Shown here: positions 20,717 through 37,824 of the stretch, in pieces
Layout: the number at the start of each line of letters is the position of its first letter
How positions within the stretch are numbered: the first letter of the stretch is position 1
NCBI RefSeq assembly: GCF_015234305.1
Contig: NZ_JADGMI010000005.1
Coordinates: 1-64,000 of the forward strand
Source: Superficieibacter sp. 1612_C1
GTDB lineage: Bacteria > Pseudomonadota > Gammaproteobacteria > Enterobacterales > Enterobacteriaceae
DNA: 64,000 bases
Direction of reading: 5' to 3'
Translations under genes and position numbers: made by a program
The notes under the pieces: generated by a model
The model's input: the letters and a program-made list of their open reading frames with translations, nothing else
Databases searched by the model: none
Told to the model about the DNA's origin: nothing

Positions 20717-21504
20717 TAACGGATCAGACCGCGCGTCGAACGCTCGAAGAAGTCCGTAAAGGCTTTCACTTCCGGATATTTTCCGGCCAGCTCGGCGATT
20801 TCTGGTTTTGCTTCTTCCAGCGTTTTTCCACTGCGGTAAAGCAGTTTGTAGGCATTACGGATAGCGGTAATCGCTTCCCGGCTAAACCCACGGCGCTTCA
20901 GCCCTTCGATGTTGACCCCGAACGGCGTGGCGTGGTTGCCCTGCGCAATCACAAACGGCGGAACGTCCTGCGCCACACCGGAGCAGCCACCGACCATCAC
21001 GTGTTCGCCAATGATGCAGAACTGATGGACAGCGGTCATGCCACCGATAATGACGAAATCGTCCAGCGATACGTGTCCTGCCAGCGTGGCGTTGTTGGCA
21101 AGAATACAGCGATTGCCCACCGTACAATCATGCGCCACGTGCGCGTTGATCATCAGCAGGTTGTCGCTGCCCACCTTCGTCACTCCACCGCCCTGTACTG
21201 TGCCACGATGAATGGTGACGCTTTCGCGGATGCGGTTGCGATCGCCAATTTCTACCTGCGTCGGTTCGCCAGCATACTTAAGATCCTGGTTAACTTCGCC
21301 GATAGAAGCGAACTGATAAATCTCGTTGTCGCGACCGATTTTGGTGTGGCCGTTAATGACAACATGGGATTTCAGTACGGTACCCTCGCCGATTTCGACG
21401 TTGGGTCCCACAATACAAAACGGGCCAATGTGCGCGTTGGCACCGATGACGGCACCCTCTTCCACAATGGCGGTCGGATGAACAAAGGCGGTATTATCAA
21501 TCAC
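20716..21504 (-). CDS. lpxA: UDP-N-acetylglucosamine acyltransferase
   Basis: Transfers 3-hydroxymyristate from ACP to UDP-GlcNAc, the first step of lipid A synthesis. The 262-residue protein is a left-handed beta-helix of hexapeptide repeats with catalytic H125 in NAHVAHDC and a C-terminal helical domain. It is packed tightly between fabZ (3 bp) and lpxB (1-bp overlap). Confidence 0.98.
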   Translation of the reverse strand: MIDNTAFVHPTAIVEEGAVIGANAHIGPFCIVGPNVEIGEGTVLKSHVVINGHTKIGRDNEIYQFASIGEVNQDLKYAGEPTQVEIGDRNRIRESVTIHRGTVQGGGVTKVGSDNLLMINAHVAHDCTVGNRCILANNATLAGHVSLDDFVIIGGMTAVHQFCIIGEHVMVGGCSGVAQDVPPFVIAQGNHATPFGVNIEGLKRRGFSREAITAIRNAYKLLYRSGKTLEEAKPEIAELAGKYPEVKAFTDFFERSTRGLIR

Positions 21505-21507
21505 GTA

Positions 21508-21963
21508 TCAGGCCTCCCGGCTACGCGCACACATCATCGTAGCTTCACAAACAACTTTACCGTCAACCAGCGCCACGCCCTTAAAGCGGGTCAGGCCACG
21601 GCGGGTTTTCTCGAAAGTGACTTCCATAATCATTTGATCGCCAGGCACAACCGGGCGCTTGAAACGCGCTTCGTCAATACCTGCGAAATAGTACAGCTCG
21701 CCTGGCTCCAGTTTGCCGACGCTTTTAAACGCCAGAATACCGGTAGCCTGAGCCATCGCTTCCAGAATCAGCACGCCGGGTAAAATCGGCTTACCGGGGA
21801 AGTGACCCTGAAAAAATGGCTCGTTAACGGAGACATTTTTCACCGCGCGCAAAAAACGACCTTCTTCAAAATCCAGCACGCGGTCAACCAGCAGAAACGG
21901 AAAACGGTGCGGCAGAAGCTCAAGAATCTCTTCAATATGCAGAGTATGAGTGTCAGTAGTCAA
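21508..21963 (-). CDS. fabZ: 3-hydroxyacyl-[ACP] dehydratase FabZ
   Basis: Dehydrates 3-hydroxyacyl-ACP in fatty-acid elongation and competes with LpxA for 3-hydroxymyristoyl-ACP. The 151-residue hot-dog-fold enzyme has catalytic H54 in FQGHFPGKP and E68 in LILEAM. It lies directly before lpxA. Confidence 0.98.
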   Translation of the reverse strand: MTTDTHTLHIEEILELLPHRFPFLLVDRVLDFEEGRFLRAVKNVSVNEPFFQGHFPGKPILPGVLILEAMAQATGILAFKSVGKLEPGELYYFAGIDEARFKRPVVPGDQMIMEVTFEKTRRGLTRFKGVALVDGKVVCEATMMCARSREA

Positions 21964-22068
21964 AATACTCTTCCTGTCTAAATATAATGAACAGCAATAA
22001 TAACACGGCCTGTGGCAATCTGATGAATGCCAACAGGCCGGAATGTACAGACACGATCGAGTGACGTT

Positions 22069-23094
22069 TTAGTCTTGTTGATTGACCTTGCGCTCAATAG
22101 CTTTGAGACGCTTACTCATATCATCAATATTCATCACCAGAGCGGCGGTTTTACGCCATGTCTTGTTGGGCTGAAGCGGAATACCGGATGAGTAGACGCC
22201 CGGTTCAGTAATGGGACGCATGACCATACCCATTCCCGTGACCGTCACCTTATCGCAGATTTCCATATGCCCGTTGATTACGCTGGCACCGCCAATCATG
22301 CAGTAACGGCCAATTTTCAGGCTGCCTGCCATGATAACGCCGCCCGCAACTGCGGTATTGTCGCCAATCACAACGTTATGTGCAATCTGGCACTGATTAT
22401 CAATGATAACCCCGTTGCCGATGATCGTATCATCCAGCGCGCCGCGGTCAATAGTGGTACATGCGCCGATCTCAACGCGATCGCCGATAATCACCCGACC
22501 TAACTGCGGGATCTTCACCCAGTTACCCCGATCGTTCGCATAGCCGAAGCCATCGGATCCGATCACCGTACTGGACTGGATCAGGCAATTTGCGCCAATT
22601 TCAATCTCATGGTAAATGCTAACGTTGGCCCAAAGCCGGGTACCCGCGCCGATTTTCGTCTTTTTACCGATGAAGCAACCCGCGCCAATGACCACGTTAT
22701 CGCCCAGTTCAACACCGGATTCAATCACGGCATTTGCACCGATAGAAACGTTGTTGCCCAGTCGTGCCGTAGGATCAATGACCGCACCCGGCGCGATATC
22801 CTGCGCAGGCTGTGGGGTGGTATCAAGAATTTGTGCCATCCGCGCATAGGTCAGGTAGGGGTTTTTCACTACCAGCGCTGCGCTCCTGGCAAAAGGAAGA
22901 TCGTCAGGGGTCATCACGACAGCGGACGCCTGGCAGGCGGCCAGGTGTTCACGGTACTTAGGATTTACCATGAAAGTGATATGACCTGCTTGAGCAGATT
23001 GCATGGACGCGACAGCGGTGATGACGATATCGCCATCACCGTGTAACTCTGCATCCAACTGCTGTGCTAAGTCAGCCAGTCGAATTGAAGGCAT
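22069..23094 (-). CDS. lpxD: UDP-3-O-(3-hydroxymyristoyl)glucosamine N-acyltransferase
   Basis: Third lipid A step. The 341-residue protein has an N-terminal uridine-binding domain (1-100), a hexapeptide-repeat beta-helix (about 100-310) with catalytic H239 in QCQIAHN, and a C-terminal helix. It is 3 bp from skp, and 105 bp separate it from fabZ. Confidence 0.98.
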   Translation of the reverse strand: MPSIRLADLAQQLDAELHGDGDIVITAVASMQSAQAGHITFMVNPKYREHLAACQASAVVMTPDDLPFARSAALVVKNPYLTYARMAQILDTTPQPAQDIAPGAVIDPTARLGNNVSIGANAVIESGVELGDNVVIGAGCFIGKKTKIGAGTRLWANVSIYHEIEIGANCLIQSSTVIGSDGFGYANDRGNWVKIPQLGRVIIGDRVEIGACTTIDRGALDDTIIGNGVIIDNQCQIAHNVVIGDNTAVAGGVIMAGSLKIGRYCMIGGASVINGHMEICDKVTVTGMGMVMRPITEPGVYSSGIPLQPNKTWRKTAALVMNIDDMSKRLKAIERKVNQQD

Positions 23095-23097
23095 TAC

Positions 23098-23583
23098 TTA
23101 TTTAACCTGTTTCAGCACATCAGCGGTGATGTCTTTAACATCGCTGCTGTTGTAAGCAACGGTATTGGCGTCGACAACCAGATCGATGTTCTGGCTGTTA
23201 GCTACAGATTTCACTGCAGTCTGGATACGAGTAACCAGTTTGGTGCGTTCCTGGTTAGAACGTTGCGCACGATCTTTCTCAAAAGCCTGCGCTTTCTGAG
23301 CGAAGGTCTGGCGCTGCGCCATGACGTCTTTTTCCAGCTTGGTACGTTCAGAACCCGCTTTCATAGACTGTAAACGCTGCATTTTGCTTTGCAGGTCGCC
23401 TTCCATTTTCTGTAGCTCAGCCGCGCGGCCTTTAAACTCATTTTCAAGAGAGTTAGAGACGCCAGTTTTCTGTGCTACCTGCTGGAAGAGGCTACCCATG
23501 TTAACAACTGCGATTTTGTCCGCTGCCTGAGCAGAGGTAACCATTGCTAAACCAAGACCTGCCGCTAATAACCACTTTTTCAC
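23098..23583 (-). CDS. skp: Periplasmic chaperone Skp
   Basis: Trimeric chaperone that holds unfolded outer-membrane proteins on their way to BamA. The 161-residue precursor starts at GTG 23583 ([10 protein letters not shown]), with a signal peptide cleaved after AQA (about 20). A helical tentacle region rich in Lys/Arg/Gln (about 45-130) follows. The GTG start is supported by the upstream GGAG and by identity of length with E. coli Skp. Confidence 0.97.
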   Translation of the reverse strand: MKKWLLAAGLGLAMVTSAQAADKIAVVNMGSLFQQVAQKTGVSNSLENEFKGRAAELQKMEGDLQSKMQRLQSMKAGSERTKLEKDVMAQRQTFAQKAQAFEKDRAQRSNQERTKLVTRIQTAVKSVANSQNIDLVVDANTVAYNSSDVKDITADVLKQVK

Positions 23584-23704
23584 AATAAACTCCTTACCAT
23601 CCCATTGGTACCCGCAGGTACCGTTCTTTGCGTGACCAGAGATCCCCTGCGGGATCAACTGATGTCAGCGCTACACTGCAATTGCATTCCTTTGCCGGGC
23701 GCAA

Positions 23705-26158
<2,454 letters not shown>

Positions 26159-26171
26159 CTAACACTCTCTC

Positions 26172-27521
26172 TTACAACCGAGAGAAATCATTGAAAAGTG
26201 CAAGCCCCATTAACAACACCAGCAAAATCGAGCCAATGCGATAACTAAAGTCTTGAACTCGCTCGGATACCGGAGCGCCTTTTAGCTTTTCAATCGCCAA
26301 AAAGAGCAGATGACCCCCGTCAAGAACGGGCAGCGGGAACAGGTTGATGATGCCCAGATTCACACTGATGAGCGCAAGGAACATCAGATAGTAAATCAAC
26401 CCAAACTCCGCTGACATCCCAGCCCCCTGAGCGATAGAAATCGGCCCACTAAGGTTGTTCAGTTTTACGTCACCGGTTATCAATTTTCCCAGCATCCTGA
26501 CCGTCAGCGACATCAGTTGCCACGTTTTATCCGTGGCCTGCGCGATGGCGCTGAATGGTCCATACTGGCGTACTGTCTTGTACTCATCCGGGAGCGGGAT
26601 AACTCTGGGTACAACTCCCGCAAACCCTTCAGCCTTATTACCGGGTTTTGTATCCGGTATTAAGGTCAATGACAAGGGGCTCCCCTGTCTTTCTATCTCA
26701 AGTGCCAACCCTTTACCCGGATTGTTGCGCACCAGTGTGACAAAAGTCGACCACTGCGTGAGCGGCTGCCCCCCGACTTTAACGATCCTGTCGCCTGCTT
26801 GCAAACCTGCTTTTTGAGCAGCAGAGTTAGCCTGCACTTCTGCCAGCACTGATTCTATCTGTGCGCCGCGCGGACGTATACCCAAAGAAGCAATTGGATC
26901 CTCTTTGTCCGGTTCAAAACGCCAGTGACGTAAATCGAGAACTTTATCCTGTCGTTTATCGCTGCCTGGCGGGGCAACACTGACGGTGGTTTGTTCTTCA
27001 CCGATTTTCGCTACCAGCTCCAGACGCACAGCATCCCAGTCAGGCGTTTCGATACCGTCAACGGCTTTAAGTTCCGTACCTGGTGCAATTTGTGCTTCGG
27101 CCGCCACCGAATTGGGTGTTATTTCACCAATTACCGGACGAATACCGGGCACGCCGATAATAAATACCAGCCAGTAAGCAAAGATTGCAAAGATGAAGTT
27201 TGCGACGGGGCCAGCGGCAATAACCGCCGCACGCTGGCCAACCGTTTTGTTATTGAAGGCGTAGTGGCGCATCTCCGGGGCAACCGGCTCGACGCGCTCA
27301 TCCAGCATTTTGACGTAACCGCCCAGCGGGATCAGGGCGATGACGAATTCGGTTCCATGGCGATCGGTACGTCGCCACAGCGCTTTGCCGAAACCGATAG
27401 AAAAGCGTTCAACTCGAACGCCACAGCGGCGAGCAACCCAGAAATGGCCAAATTCATGCACGGTGATCAGCACACCCAGCGCGACGATGAACGCGGCCAG
27501 ATTCCAGAGAATGCTCAGCAT
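26172..27521 (-). CDS. rseP: Site-2 intramembrane protease RseP
   Basis: Cuts RseA within the inner membrane after DegS, releasing sigma-E; also clears signal-peptide remnants. The 449-residue protein has the zinc motif HEFGH (22-26) in the first transmembrane helix. Two periplasmic PDZ domains (about 115-310) follow, then the second metal site VLDGGH in the third helix. It adjoins bamA, a sigma-E target. Confidence 0.98.
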   Translation of the reverse strand: MLSILWNLAAFIVALGVLITVHEFGHFWVARRCGVRVERFSIGFGKALWRRTDRHGTEFVIALIPLGGYVKMLDERVEPVAPEMRHYAFNNKTVGQRAAVIAAGPVANFIFAIFAYWLVFIIGVPGIRPVIGEITPNSVAAEAQIAPGTELKAVDGIETPDWDAVRLELVAKIGEEQTTVSVAPPGSDKRQDKVLDLRHWRFEPDKEDPIASLGIRPRGAQIESVLAEVQANSAAQKAGLQAGDRIVKVGGQPLTQWSTFVTLVRNNPGKGLALEIERQGSPLSLTLIPDTKPGNKAEGFAGVVPRVIPLPDEYKTVRQYGPFSAIAQATDKTWQLMSLTVRMLGKLITGDVKLNNLSGPISIAQGAGMSAEFGLIYYLMFLALISVNLGIINLFPLPVLDGGHLLFLAIEKLKGAPVSERVQDFSYRIGSILLVLLMGLALFNDFSRL

Positions 27522-27532
27522 AAAACCTTCCG

Positions 27533-28390
27533 TTAAACCATCCTGAAGACCAACAACAGCAGGCAGGCAAATACCGGTACCGCCGCAGTCAGGCTATCGA
27601 TACGATCCAGAATTCCACCGTGTCCTGGAATCAAATGACCACTGTCTTTGATCCCGGCTTCACGCTTAAACATACTTTCCGTTAGATCACCCAGCACAGA
27701 CGCCAGCGCGGCAACAATTGAGCAAATAAGCAGCGTGGCAGGCGCAACGTCCAGATTAGCCCATTGCCCGTAGGCCCAGGAGATAATGGCTGCCGTAAAT
27801 AGCCCGCCAATAAAGCCCTGCCAGGTTTTTCCCGGAGAAACCTTCGGTGCCAGCTTATGTTTGCCGAACAGTTTACCAAACATGTAAGCACCGGAATCCG
27901 CGCCCCAGACGAGGATCATAACATACAGCAGCCACAGCGCGCCGCTATAGGGACTGATAGTGTAATGCCAGGCGCGCAGCACCACCATACCCCAGAAAAA
28001 AGGAATAATAGTGAGCAAACCAAAAATCAGGCGTAATGTTTTTGAGTTTCGCCACATCGCGGCCGAGGCCGGGTAGAACAGCACCAGCACCAGTGCCACA
28101 ATCCACCAGGCAAGCGAGGCCCACAGTGAGATCTCAATCACTGGCTGATGGAGATTATTGTGGTACTCCGGCAGCATAAACAGCATTAACGCCAGCAGCA
28201 GGCCACAGAGCACGGCCAGCCAGACGCGCTGGGTTCTGGAAGTAAAGCCGCTTAGCTGGCCCCACTCCCACGCGGCCAACATACAAACGACCAGCGTCAC
28301 AATGCCAAAGCCCATTGGGGGCAATAAAAACAGCGCCGCAATGACGATGGGAATTAATACAAAAGCAGAAATCAGGCGATACTTCAGCAA
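27533..28390 (-). CDS. cdsA: Phosphatidate cytidylyltransferase
   Basis: Makes CDP-diacylglycerol from phosphatidate and CTP for all phospholipids. The 285-residue inner-membrane protein has about eight hydrophobic segments and the family signature near the C terminus ([13 protein letters not shown] then [10 protein letters not shown]). It is 12 bp downstream of uppS. Confidence 0.98.
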   Translation of the reverse strand: MLKYRLISAFVLIPIVIAALFLLPPMGFGIVTLVVCMLAAWEWGQLSGFTSRTQRVWLAVLCGLLLALMLFMLPEYHNNLHQPVIEISLWASLAWWIVALVLVLFYPASAAMWRNSKTLRLIFGLLTIIPFFWGMVVLRAWHYTISPYSGALWLLYVMILVWGADSGAYMFGKLFGKHKLAPKVSPGKTWQGFIGGLFTAAIISWAYGQWANLDVAPATLLICSIVAALASVLGDLTESMFKREAGIKDSGHLIPGHGGILDRIDSLTAAVPVFACLLLLVFRMV

Positions 28391-28402
28391 AAGCGACCCC
28401 CA

Positions 28403-29161
28403 TCAGGCGTTGTCAACACCGGGCTCCGTGCCGCCGAAGCGACGCTCTCGATTGGCAAAGGCATGCAGCGCACCTTCAAAGTCTTGTTCATCGAAATCAG
28501 GCCAGAGAACATCCGTAAAGTAAAGCTCGGCATACGCAATTTGCCAAAGCAAAAAGTTACTGATGCGATGCTCTCCCCCCGTCCTAATTACTAAATCTAC
28601 AGGAGCCAGTTCATGCATGCAGATTTGCTGATTTAGCATCTCTTCATTAATTTGATCGGGTCGGAGAAGCCCTTCCTGAACCTGCGCGGCAAGTTGCTGC
28701 ACTCCCTGAATAATATCCCAGCGTCCACCATAATTAGCCGCAATATTGAGCGTCAGTCCGGTATTTTTCTCGGTCAACGCTTCAGCTTTATGGATCCGAT
28801 CCTGCAAACGTGAGTTAAAACCATTGATATCGCCGATGATACGTAAACGGACATTATGGCGGTGCAGGCTTTTGACTTCGCTATCCAGCGCCCACACAAA
28901 CAACTCCATCAATGCACTCACTTCCTGCGCCGGACGATTCCAGTTTTCACTACTGAAAGCGTAGAGTGTCAACGCATCTATGCCGTTATTCGCCGCAAAA
29001 GAGACCGCACGCCGGACTGATTTTGCCCCGGCCTTGTGTCCGAAGGCACGGATCTTGCCCTGTCTCTTCGCCCAGCGACCATTCCCATCCATGATTATCG
29101 CAACGTGGCGGCAGCCATGCGCAGGCAAACTTTCGCCGATTGGTTGATTAGCAGACAACAT
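28403..29161 (-). CDS. ispU: Undecaprenyl diphosphate synthase
   Basis: Cis-prenyltransferase that builds the C55 carrier for peptidoglycan and O-antigen (also uppS). The 252-residue protein has catalytic D25 in [11 protein letters not shown] and the C-terminal [15 protein letters not shown] and [10 protein letters not shown] motifs. It heads the cdsA-rseP-bamA run; the terminator of dxr lies upstream. Confidence 0.97.
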   Translation of the reverse strand: MLSANQPIGESLPAHGCRHVAIIMDGNGRWAKRQGKIRAFGHKAGAKSVRRAVSFAANNGIDALTLYAFSSENWNRPAQEVSALMELFVWALDSEVKSLHRHNVRLRIIGDINGFNSRLQDRIHKAEALTEKNTGLTLNIAANYGGRWDIIQGVQQLAAQVQEGLLRPDQINEEMLNQQICMHELAPVDLVIRTGGEHRISNFLLWQIAYAELYFTDVLWPDFDEQDFEGALHAFANRERRFGGTEPGVDNA

Positions 29162-29222
29162 AACGCGTTTTTAGTCCATGAAAAGGGATTAGCGATGCTC
29201 CGGAATAGTGACGCTTTCTCGT

Positions 29223-29247
29223 AAAAAAGCCGTGTTTCACCACGGCT
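29223..29247 (-). terminator. Terminator between dxr and ispU
   Basis: Minus strand: AGCCGTG / CACGGCT 7-bp stem (29247-29241 and 29234-29228) with a 6-base loop, then TTTTTT. It separates the dxr transcript from the ispU-led block. Confidence 0.9.
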
Positions 29248-29350
29248 CACGTGATTACAAATGATTAATTTTATGCAATCAGGTGGCGCAGACTATATCA
29301 CTGAAGCACAGCGCTAACAAATACCACAGCGATGCCTGCGTGGATTATCG

Positions 29351-30547
29351 TCAACTGGCGAGACGCGCAACCTGTCGGTGTGCAATCTCACGCGCCCTGG
29401 CGTCAACGGCCAGCACATCCTCAATGCTTTGCGGCTCTTGCGCGTCGACCTGTTCCAGTACCGCCAGATTCAGGGCTGCAATGTCCGTAAAGCGGATCTG
29501 CGAGGCTAAAAACGCCGCCACCACGATTTCATTCGCGGCATTCAGCGCCGTTGTTAACGCCTGCCCCTGCTCAAACGCGTCCATGGCCAGTTTCAGGCAC
29601 GGATAGCGATCGTAATCAGGCGCGGCGAAGGTTAACTGGCTCAGCTTGCAGAAATCCAGCGGCTTCACACCGGAGGCAACGCGTCCCGGCCACCCCATCG
29701 TATGCGCGATTGGCGTGCGCATATCCGGTTCGCCAAGCTGAGCCAGCACGCTGCCATCACGATAGCGTACCATCGAATGAATCACCGACTGCGGATGGAT
29801 CAAGACTTCCATCTGCTGCGCTGAGGCGTTAAACAACCAGCGGGCTTCAATGTATTCCAGACCTTTATTCATCATGGTGGCCGAATCGACAGAGATTTTA
29901 CGCCCCATCGACCAGTTCGGATGACGGCAGGCTTGATCCGGCGTCATTGCCGCCAGTTCTGCGATTGCCGTCTCACGAAATGGACCACCCGATCCAGTAA
30001 GCAGAATAGAGGCAACTCCATTCTCCTCAAGATCAGCGTATCCCAGGTTGTGTTGAATTGTTTCCGGTAAACTCTGAAAAATGGCGTTATGTTCGCTATC
30101 TACCGGCAATAATCGTGCCTTACTCTGCTGTACGGCGTCCATAAACAGGCGGCCACAGGTCACCAGCGACTCTTTATTCGCCAACAGCACCGTTTTTCCC
30201 GCACGAATTGCCGCAAGCGTAGGCACCAGCCCGGCAGCACCGACTATCGCGGCCATCACCTGATCGACCTCGTCCAGCGCGGCCATATCACTGGCTGCCT
30301 GCTGACCGCTCAACACCTCGGTACGGCTGCCATGCTCGCTTAACGTCGCTTTTAACGTCCGCGCGCTTTGCGCATCGTCCATCACGGCGTAACGAGGAGA
30401 GAACTCCAGGCACTGCTGGGCCATACGCTCAACGTTTTTACCCGCGACCAGGGCGGTAACAGAGAAGAGATCAGGATTGTGGCGAACCACGTCAAGCGTG
30501 CTGCATCCGATAGAACCGGTCGAACCCAGAACGGTTATTTGCTTCAT
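29351..30547 (-). CDS. dxr: 1-deoxy-D-xylulose 5-phosphate reductoisomerase
   Basis: Makes 2-C-methyl-D-erythritol 4-phosphate with NADPH, the committed step of the MEP isoprenoid pathway. The 398-residue enzyme has the NADPH-binding GSTGSIG (about 7-13) and the metal and substrate region [11 protein letters not shown] near residue 150, with [19 protein letters not shown] further on. ATG 30547 starts MKQITVLGS; the 11 residues upstream in frame have no family counterpart. Confidence 0.97.
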   Translation of the reverse strand: MKQITVLGSTGSIGCSTLDVVRHNPDLFSVTALVAGKNVERMAQQCLEFSPRYAVMDDAQSARTLKATLSEHGSRTEVLSGQQAASDMAALDEVDQVMAAIVGAAGLVPTLAAIRAGKTVLLANKESLVTCGRLFMDAVQQSKARLLPVDSEHNAIFQSLPETIQHNLGYADLEENGVASILLTGSGGPFRETAIAELAAMTPDQACRHPNWSMGRKISVDSATMMNKGLEYIEARWLFNASAQQMEVLIHPQSVIHSMVRYRDGSVLAQLGEPDMRTPIAHTMGWPGRVASGVKPLDFCKLSQLTFAAPDYDRYPCLKLAMDAFEQGQALTTALNAANEIVVAAFLASQIRFTDIAALNLAVLEQVDAQEPQSIEDVLAVDARAREIAHRQVARLAS

Positions 30548-30574
30548 GAGGCGTCCAGAGAGAGGTAAGACAAA

Positions 30575-30622
30575 AAGCAAAACGCCGCCAGCAAAGCCTT
30601 CTCAGGCCTTCTGTACGGCGTT
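30575..30622 (-). terminator. Terminator after frr
   Basis: Minus strand: AACGCCG (30622-30616) pairs with CGGCGTT (30587-30581), with an inner AAGGCCT...AAGGCTT arm, followed by TTTGCTTTTTG. Confidence 0.78.
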
Positions 30623-30639
30623 CAGATTATTACGGCAGA

Positions 30640-31197
30640 TTAGAACTGCATCAGTTCCGCTTCTTTTTCTGCCAGCGCCGCATCCACTTTCTTGATCGCG
30701 GCATCGGTCATTTTCTGCACGTCGTCCTGAGAACGACGGTCATCATCTTCACTGATTTCTTTGTCTTTTAGCAGCGCTTTCACTTTATCGTTAGCGTCAC
30801 GGCGTACGTTACGCACGGCCACACGCGCCTGCTCAGCTTCACCACGGACGATTTTGGTCAGATCGCGACGACGTTCTTCGGTCAGCGCTGGCAGTGGAAC
30901 ACGGATGTCGCTGCCAGCAGAGCTTGGGTTCAGACCAAGATCGGAGGCCATGATCGCTTTTTCAACGGCGGCGCTCAGGCTACGGTCGAAGACGTTGATT
31001 TTCAGCGTGCGGGAGTCTTCCACGGTGACGCTGGCCAGCTGACGCAGCGGGGTTGGCGCACCATAATATTCAACAATGATGCCGTCCAGCAGGCTTGGGG
31101 AAGCGCGGCCAGTACGAATTTTGCTGATTTGGTTTTTGAACGCTTCAACGCATTTATCCATGCGCACTTCAGCATCTTTTCTGATATCGCTAATCAC
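30640..31197 (-). CDS. frr: Ribosome recycling factor
   Basis: Splits post-termination ribosomes with EF-G. The 185-residue protein has a three-helix bundle and a small beta domain, and ends [14 protein letters not shown]. Same length as E. coli RRF. It lies between pyrH and dxr, as in most proteobacteria. Confidence 0.98.
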   Translation of the reverse strand: MISDIRKDAEVRMDKCVEAFKNQISKIRTGRASPSLLDGIIVEYYGAPTPLRQLASVTVEDSRTLKINVFDRSLSAAVEKAIMASDLGLNPSSAGSDIRVPLPALTEERRRDLTKIVRGEAEQARVAVRNVRRDANDKVKALLKDKEISEDDDRRSQDDVQKMTDAAIKKVDAALAEKEAELMQF

Positions 31198-31351
31198 GTT
31201 ACGAATCCTTGAAAACTTGTCTCAGACAGACCAGACGGTAGCACTCCGCCAGGCGCGGTATGCTAAGTATAGTCCTGTTTATAATATGCCACCGGGTAAG
31301 CGGCCTGCGTAATTAAAGCGGAATCTTACCCGGATTTGGCCTCAACGGAAA

Positions 31352-32077
31352 TTATTCCGTGATCAATGTGCCTTCTTTTTCGCCCATGACCACGCGGCGC
31401 AGTGCGCCAGGTTTGTTCATGTTGAAGACACGAATCGGCAGTTTATGGTCGCGGGCCAGCGTGAACGCAGCCAGATCCATCACTTTCAGCTCTTTATCCA
31501 GCACTTCGTTATAGGACAACTGATCGTACATTGTCGCCGTCGGATCGGTTGCCGGATCGGCGGTAAATACGCCGTCCACTTTCGTTGCTTTCAGCACCAC
31601 GTCAGCTTCAATTTCAATACCGCGCAGGCAGGCAGCGGAATCGGTGGTGAAGAACGGGTTACCAGTACCGGCGGCCAGGATCACCACGCGGTTGTTGCGC
31701 AGCAGGCTAATCGCCTCCGCCCAGCTGTAATTGTCACACACGCCATTCAACGGAATCGCTGACATCAGGCGGGCGTTCACATAGGCGCGATGGAGCGCGT
31801 CACGCATCGCGAGGCCGTTCATCACCGTCGCCAGCATGCCCATGTGGTCGCCCACAACGCGGTTCATCCCCGCTTTCGCCAGACCCGCCCCACGGAACAG
31901 GTTACCGCCACCAATCACCACCCCAACCTGAATACCCAGTTCAACCAGTTCTTTGATTTCCTGAGCCATACGATCAAGTATGCTTGCGTCAATACCGAAG
32001 CCTTCCGAACCCTGTAGCGCTTCGCCACTTAGCTTGAGCAGAATACGTTTATAGACGGGTTTTGCATTGGTAGCCAT
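31352..32077 (-). CDS. pyrH: UMP kinase
   Basis: Phosphorylates UMP to UDP; hexameric, stimulated by GTP and inhibited by UTP. The 241-residue amino-acid-kinase-fold protein has KLSGEALQG near the N terminus and GGGNLFRG and [10 protein letters not shown] nucleotide-binding loops. In E. coli it also has a role in pyrimidine control of carAB. Confidence 0.98.
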   Translation of the reverse strand: MATNAKPVYKRILLKLSGEALQGSEGFGIDASILDRMAQEIKELVELGIQVGVVIGGGNLFRGAGLAKAGMNRVVGDHMGMLATVMNGLAMRDALHRAYVNARLMSAIPLNGVCDNYSWAEAISLLRNNRVVILAAGTGNPFFTTDSAACLRGIEIEADVVLKATKVDGVFTADPATDPTATMYDQLSYNEVLDKELKVMDLAAFTLARDHKLPIRVFNMNKPGALRRVVMGEKEGTLITE

Positions 32078-32194
32078 GTTTCTTTCCTGAGACTGTCAAC
32101 GAGTGAAATGAATGAATTCTGGCGACATTGTACGTCGCATTTCAGCGCTATCCCTATAGGGTTTGGCTGATTTTACAAGACGGGTGCAAAAAGA

Positions 32195-32212
32195 AGCCGC
32201 CCTCAGGCGGCT
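32195..32212 (-). terminator. Terminator of rpsB-tsf
   Basis: Minus strand: AGCCGCC / GGCGGCT stem with a 4-base loop, then TCTTTTT. Confidence 0.9.
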
Positions 32213-32223
32213 GCTTGTAAAAA

Positions 32224-33075
32224 TTAAGACTGCTTGGACATGGCAGCAACTTCTGCTGCGAAGTCAGACTCAACTTTTTCGATGCCTTCACCCACTTCAA
32301 AGCGGATGAAACCCGTTACGTCAGCGTTGTGCTCTTTCAGCAGCTGACCAACCGTTTTGCTCGGTTCCATAACGAAAGGCTGACCGGTCAGAGACACTTC
32401 GCCGGTGAATTTCTTCATACGGCCTTCAACCATTTTCTCTGCGATCTCTTTCGGCTTGCCAGACTGCATGGCGATGTCCAGCTGTACCTGGAACTCTTTT
32501 TCTACCACGTCAGCAGATACGTCTTCCGGCTTAACGAATTCCGGCTTGCTCGCAGCAATGTGCATTGCCAGATGCTTAACCAGCTCTTCGTCAGCGCCAG
32601 TTGCCGCAACCAGAACGCCGATGCGCGCACCGTGCTGGTATGAACCCAGAACGTTGCCTTCCAGAGATGCTACGCGGCGAATGTTGATGTTTTCACCGAT
32701 TTTAGCGACCAGAGCCACACGTTCTTCTTCGAACTGTGCCTTCAGCACTTCAACGTCAGTGATTTTGCCAGCAACAGCAGCGTCCAGAACTTTGTTAGCA
32801 AATGCCTGGAAACCAGAATCTTTTGCTACGAAGTCAGTCTGGCAGTTAACTTCCAGAATGATGCCGTAGTTGCCGTCGATCTTAGTGATGATCACGCCGT
32901 CAGCAGCAACGTTGCCCGCTTTTTTCGCCGCTTTGATCGCGCCAGATTTACGCATGTTTTCGATTGCCAGCTCGATGTCGCCGTTCGCTTCGGTCAGCGC
33001 TTTTTTGCAATCCATCATGCCTGCGCCGGTACGCTCGCGCAGCTCTTTTACCAGGGATGCGGTAATTTCAGCCAT
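32224..33075 (-). CDS. tsf: Elongation factor Ts
   Basis: Nucleotide-exchange factor for EF-Tu. The 283-residue protein begins with a UBA-like domain ([20 protein letters not shown]). The core motif TDFV (80-83) contacts EF-Tu near the magnesium site, and a dimerisation domain follows. ATG 33075 is the family start; 24 more in-frame codons upstream lie in the intergenic leader. Confidence 0.98.
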   Translation of the reverse strand: MAEITASLVKELRERTGAGMMDCKKALTEANGDIELAIENMRKSGAIKAAKKAGNVAADGVIITKIDGNYGIILEVNCQTDFVAKDSGFQAFANKVLDAAVAGKITDVEVLKAQFEEERVALVAKIGENINIRRVASLEGNVLGSYQHGARIGVLVAATGADEELVKHLAMHIAASKPEFVKPEDVSADVVEKEFQVQLDIAMQSGKPKEIAEKMVEGRMKKFTGEVSLTGQPFVMEPSKTVGQLLKEHNADVTGFIRFEVGEGIEKVESDFAAEVAAMSKQS

Positions 33076-33138
33076 TCTAAAATCCTCGGGAGATGATATC
33101 TGCCCGGCCACAGACCGAACAGATTTAAAAGTGAAAAA

Positions 33139-33159
33139 GGGGGCCATTAACAGGCCCCC
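33139..33159 (-). terminator. Hairpin with T run between rpsB and tsf
   Basis: Minus strand: GGGGGCC / GGCCCCC perfect 7-bp stem with a 7-base loop, then TTTTTCAC. It probably acts as a partial terminator that lowers tsf relative to rpsB. Confidence 0.8.
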
Positions 33160-33211
33160 TAACCAAACGTGATACTACCTGGTTTATAAGGGCTCGAAAG
33201 AGCTTTCCTTA

Positions 33212-33940
<729 letters not shown>

Positions 33941-33963
33941 TTAAAACCTCTATATAAAGTTTG

Positions 33964-34099
33964 GGGTTAAGCCTCCACGCATCCCATATTACCGACCCCA
34001 AAGGGCACCCCGGAATATGTGCCGATACGTGTGTGTTGTTACACAAAGTGAGATTTGTCGCTTCCGTCCATTCTGTGTATTGCAAATGGAACGGAAGTC
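33964..34099 (-). ncRNA. tff: rpsB leader RNA (t44/tff region; S2 autoregulatory site)
   Basis: The 5' untranslated region of rpsB is strongly conserved with E. coli, including the segment ATTCCGGGGTGCCCTTTGGGG and the GGAGGCTTAACCCC hairpin region near the start. In E. coli this RNA was reported as the small RNA tff (t44), and in enterics it is the site of S2 feedback. Boundaries are placed by analogy; the 5' end coincides with the predicted rpsB promoter start. Confidence 0.75.
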
Positions 34100-34107
34100 C
34101 GGCGCGC

Positions 34108-34137
34108 TTTATACCATAAATCCGCTGCGGACTCCAA
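34108..34137 (-). promoter_or_regulatory. rpsB promoter
   Basis: Minus strand: -35 TTGGAG (34137-34132), 18-bp spacer, -10 TATAAA (34113-34108), followed by a GC-rich discriminator GCGCGCC typical of stringently controlled promoters. The arrangement matches E. coli rpsB. Confidence 0.82.
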
Positions 34138-34203
34138 CAGTTGTTGGCGACGAGTGCGCTTAATCATTCTCAATTTGGCAGGCTATGCCTCACGCTGTTA
34201 ACA

Positions 34204-34230
34204 TTGACATCACTAATACACAATTATTGT
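34204..34230 (+). promoter_or_regulatory. Candidate map promoter
   Basis: A perfect -35 TTGACA (34204-34209) is followed after 15 bp by TATTGT (34225-34230). The spacer is short, so the exact -10 is uncertain. Confidence 0.45.
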
Positions 34231-34243
34231 CGAAATTTTCGAC
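34229..34243. repeat. Operator-like inverted repeat before map
   Basis: GTCGAAA (34229-34235), one T, then TTTCGAC (34237-34243): perfect 7-bp arms, 17 bp before the map start codon and overlapping the candidate -10. Too AT-rich in its centre to be a terminator; no regulator can be named. Confidence 0.5.
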
Positions 34244-34260
34244 GCTACTGGACACCATCC

Positions 34261-35055
34261 ATGGCTATCTCTATCAAGACATCTGAAGACATCGAAAAAA
34301 TGCGCGTCGCAGGCCGCCTGGCCGCCGAGGTGCTGGAAATGATTGAACCCTACGTTAAACCGGGCGTCAGCACCGGCGAGCTGGATCGTATTTGCAACGA
34401 TTACATCGTCAATGAGCAGAAAGCGGTATCGGCCTGTCTCAACTACCACGGCTTCCCGAAATCCGTCTGCATCTCAATTAATGAAGTGGTCTGTCACGGC
34501 ATCCCGGACGACGGCAAACTGTTAAAAGATGGCGACGTCGTTAACATTGATGTCACGGTGATTAAAGATGAGTTTCACGGTGATACCTCGAAGATGTTTA
34601 TCGTTGGTAAGCCGACTATCCTTGGCGAGCGTCTGTGCCGCGTTACCCAGCAAAGTCTGTATCTGGCGCTGAAGATGGTGAAGCCGGGCATTAACCTGCG
34701 TGAGATTGGCGCGGCAATCCAGAAATTTGTCGAAGCGGAAGGCTTCTCCGTGGTACGCGAATACTGCGGGCACGGCATCGGCCGCGGCTTCCATGAGGAA
34801 CCGCAGGTACTGCATTATGACTCCAGAGAGACTGACGTCGTGCTCCAGCCGGGCATGACCTTCACCATCGAACCGATGGTCAACGCTGGTAAAAAAGAGA
34901 TCCGCAGCATGAAAGACGGCTGGACGGTAAAAACCAAAGACCGGAGCTTGTCTGCGCAGTACGAGCATACTATTGTGGTGACCGAGAACGGCTGCGAAAT
35001 TCTGACGCTGCGTAAGGATGACACCATCCCGGCGATACTCTCGCACGACGAATAA
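34261..35055 (+). CDS. map: Methionine aminopeptidase, type I
   Basis: Removes the initiator methionine from nascent proteins. The 264-residue pita-bread enzyme has H79 and the metal ligands D97 and D108, with the later ligands in GHGIGRGFHEEP, FTIEPMV and SAQYEHTIVV. ATG 34261 gives MAISIKT as in E. coli; 40 codons of open frame before it have no counterpart. Divergent from rpsB. Confidence 0.98.
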   Translation: MAISIKTSEDIEKMRVAGRLAAEVLEMIEPYVKPGVSTGELDRICNDYIVNEQKAVSACLNYHGFPKSVCISINEVVCHGIPDDGKLLKDGDVVNIDVTVIKDEFHGDTSKMFIVGKPTILGERLCRVTQQSLYLALKMVKPGINLREIGAAIQKFVEAEGFSVVREYCGHGIGRGFHEEPQVLHYDSRETDVVLQPGMTFTIEPMVNAGKKEIRSMKDGWTVKTKDRSLSAQYEHTIVVTENGCEILTLRKDDTIPAILSHDE

Positions 35056-35060
35056 GACAA

Positions 35061-35082
35061 AGCCGGCAAACGCCGGCTTTTT
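35061..35082 (+). terminator. Terminator of map
   Basis: AGCCGGC (35061-35067) / GCCGGCT (35072-35078) with a 4-base loop, then TTTTTT. Confidence 0.92.
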
Positions 35083-35085
35083 TAA

Positions 35086-37794
<2,709 letters not shown>

Positions 37795-37824
37795 TGTGTT
37801 TATTTATATGGAAAGAGTTTAACA

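Noticed and set aside
33964-34099. tff/t44 as an independent trans-acting small RNA
   Set aside because: Its 5' end coincides with the predicted rpsB start, so it is best taken as the rpsB leader, with any free form a product of it.
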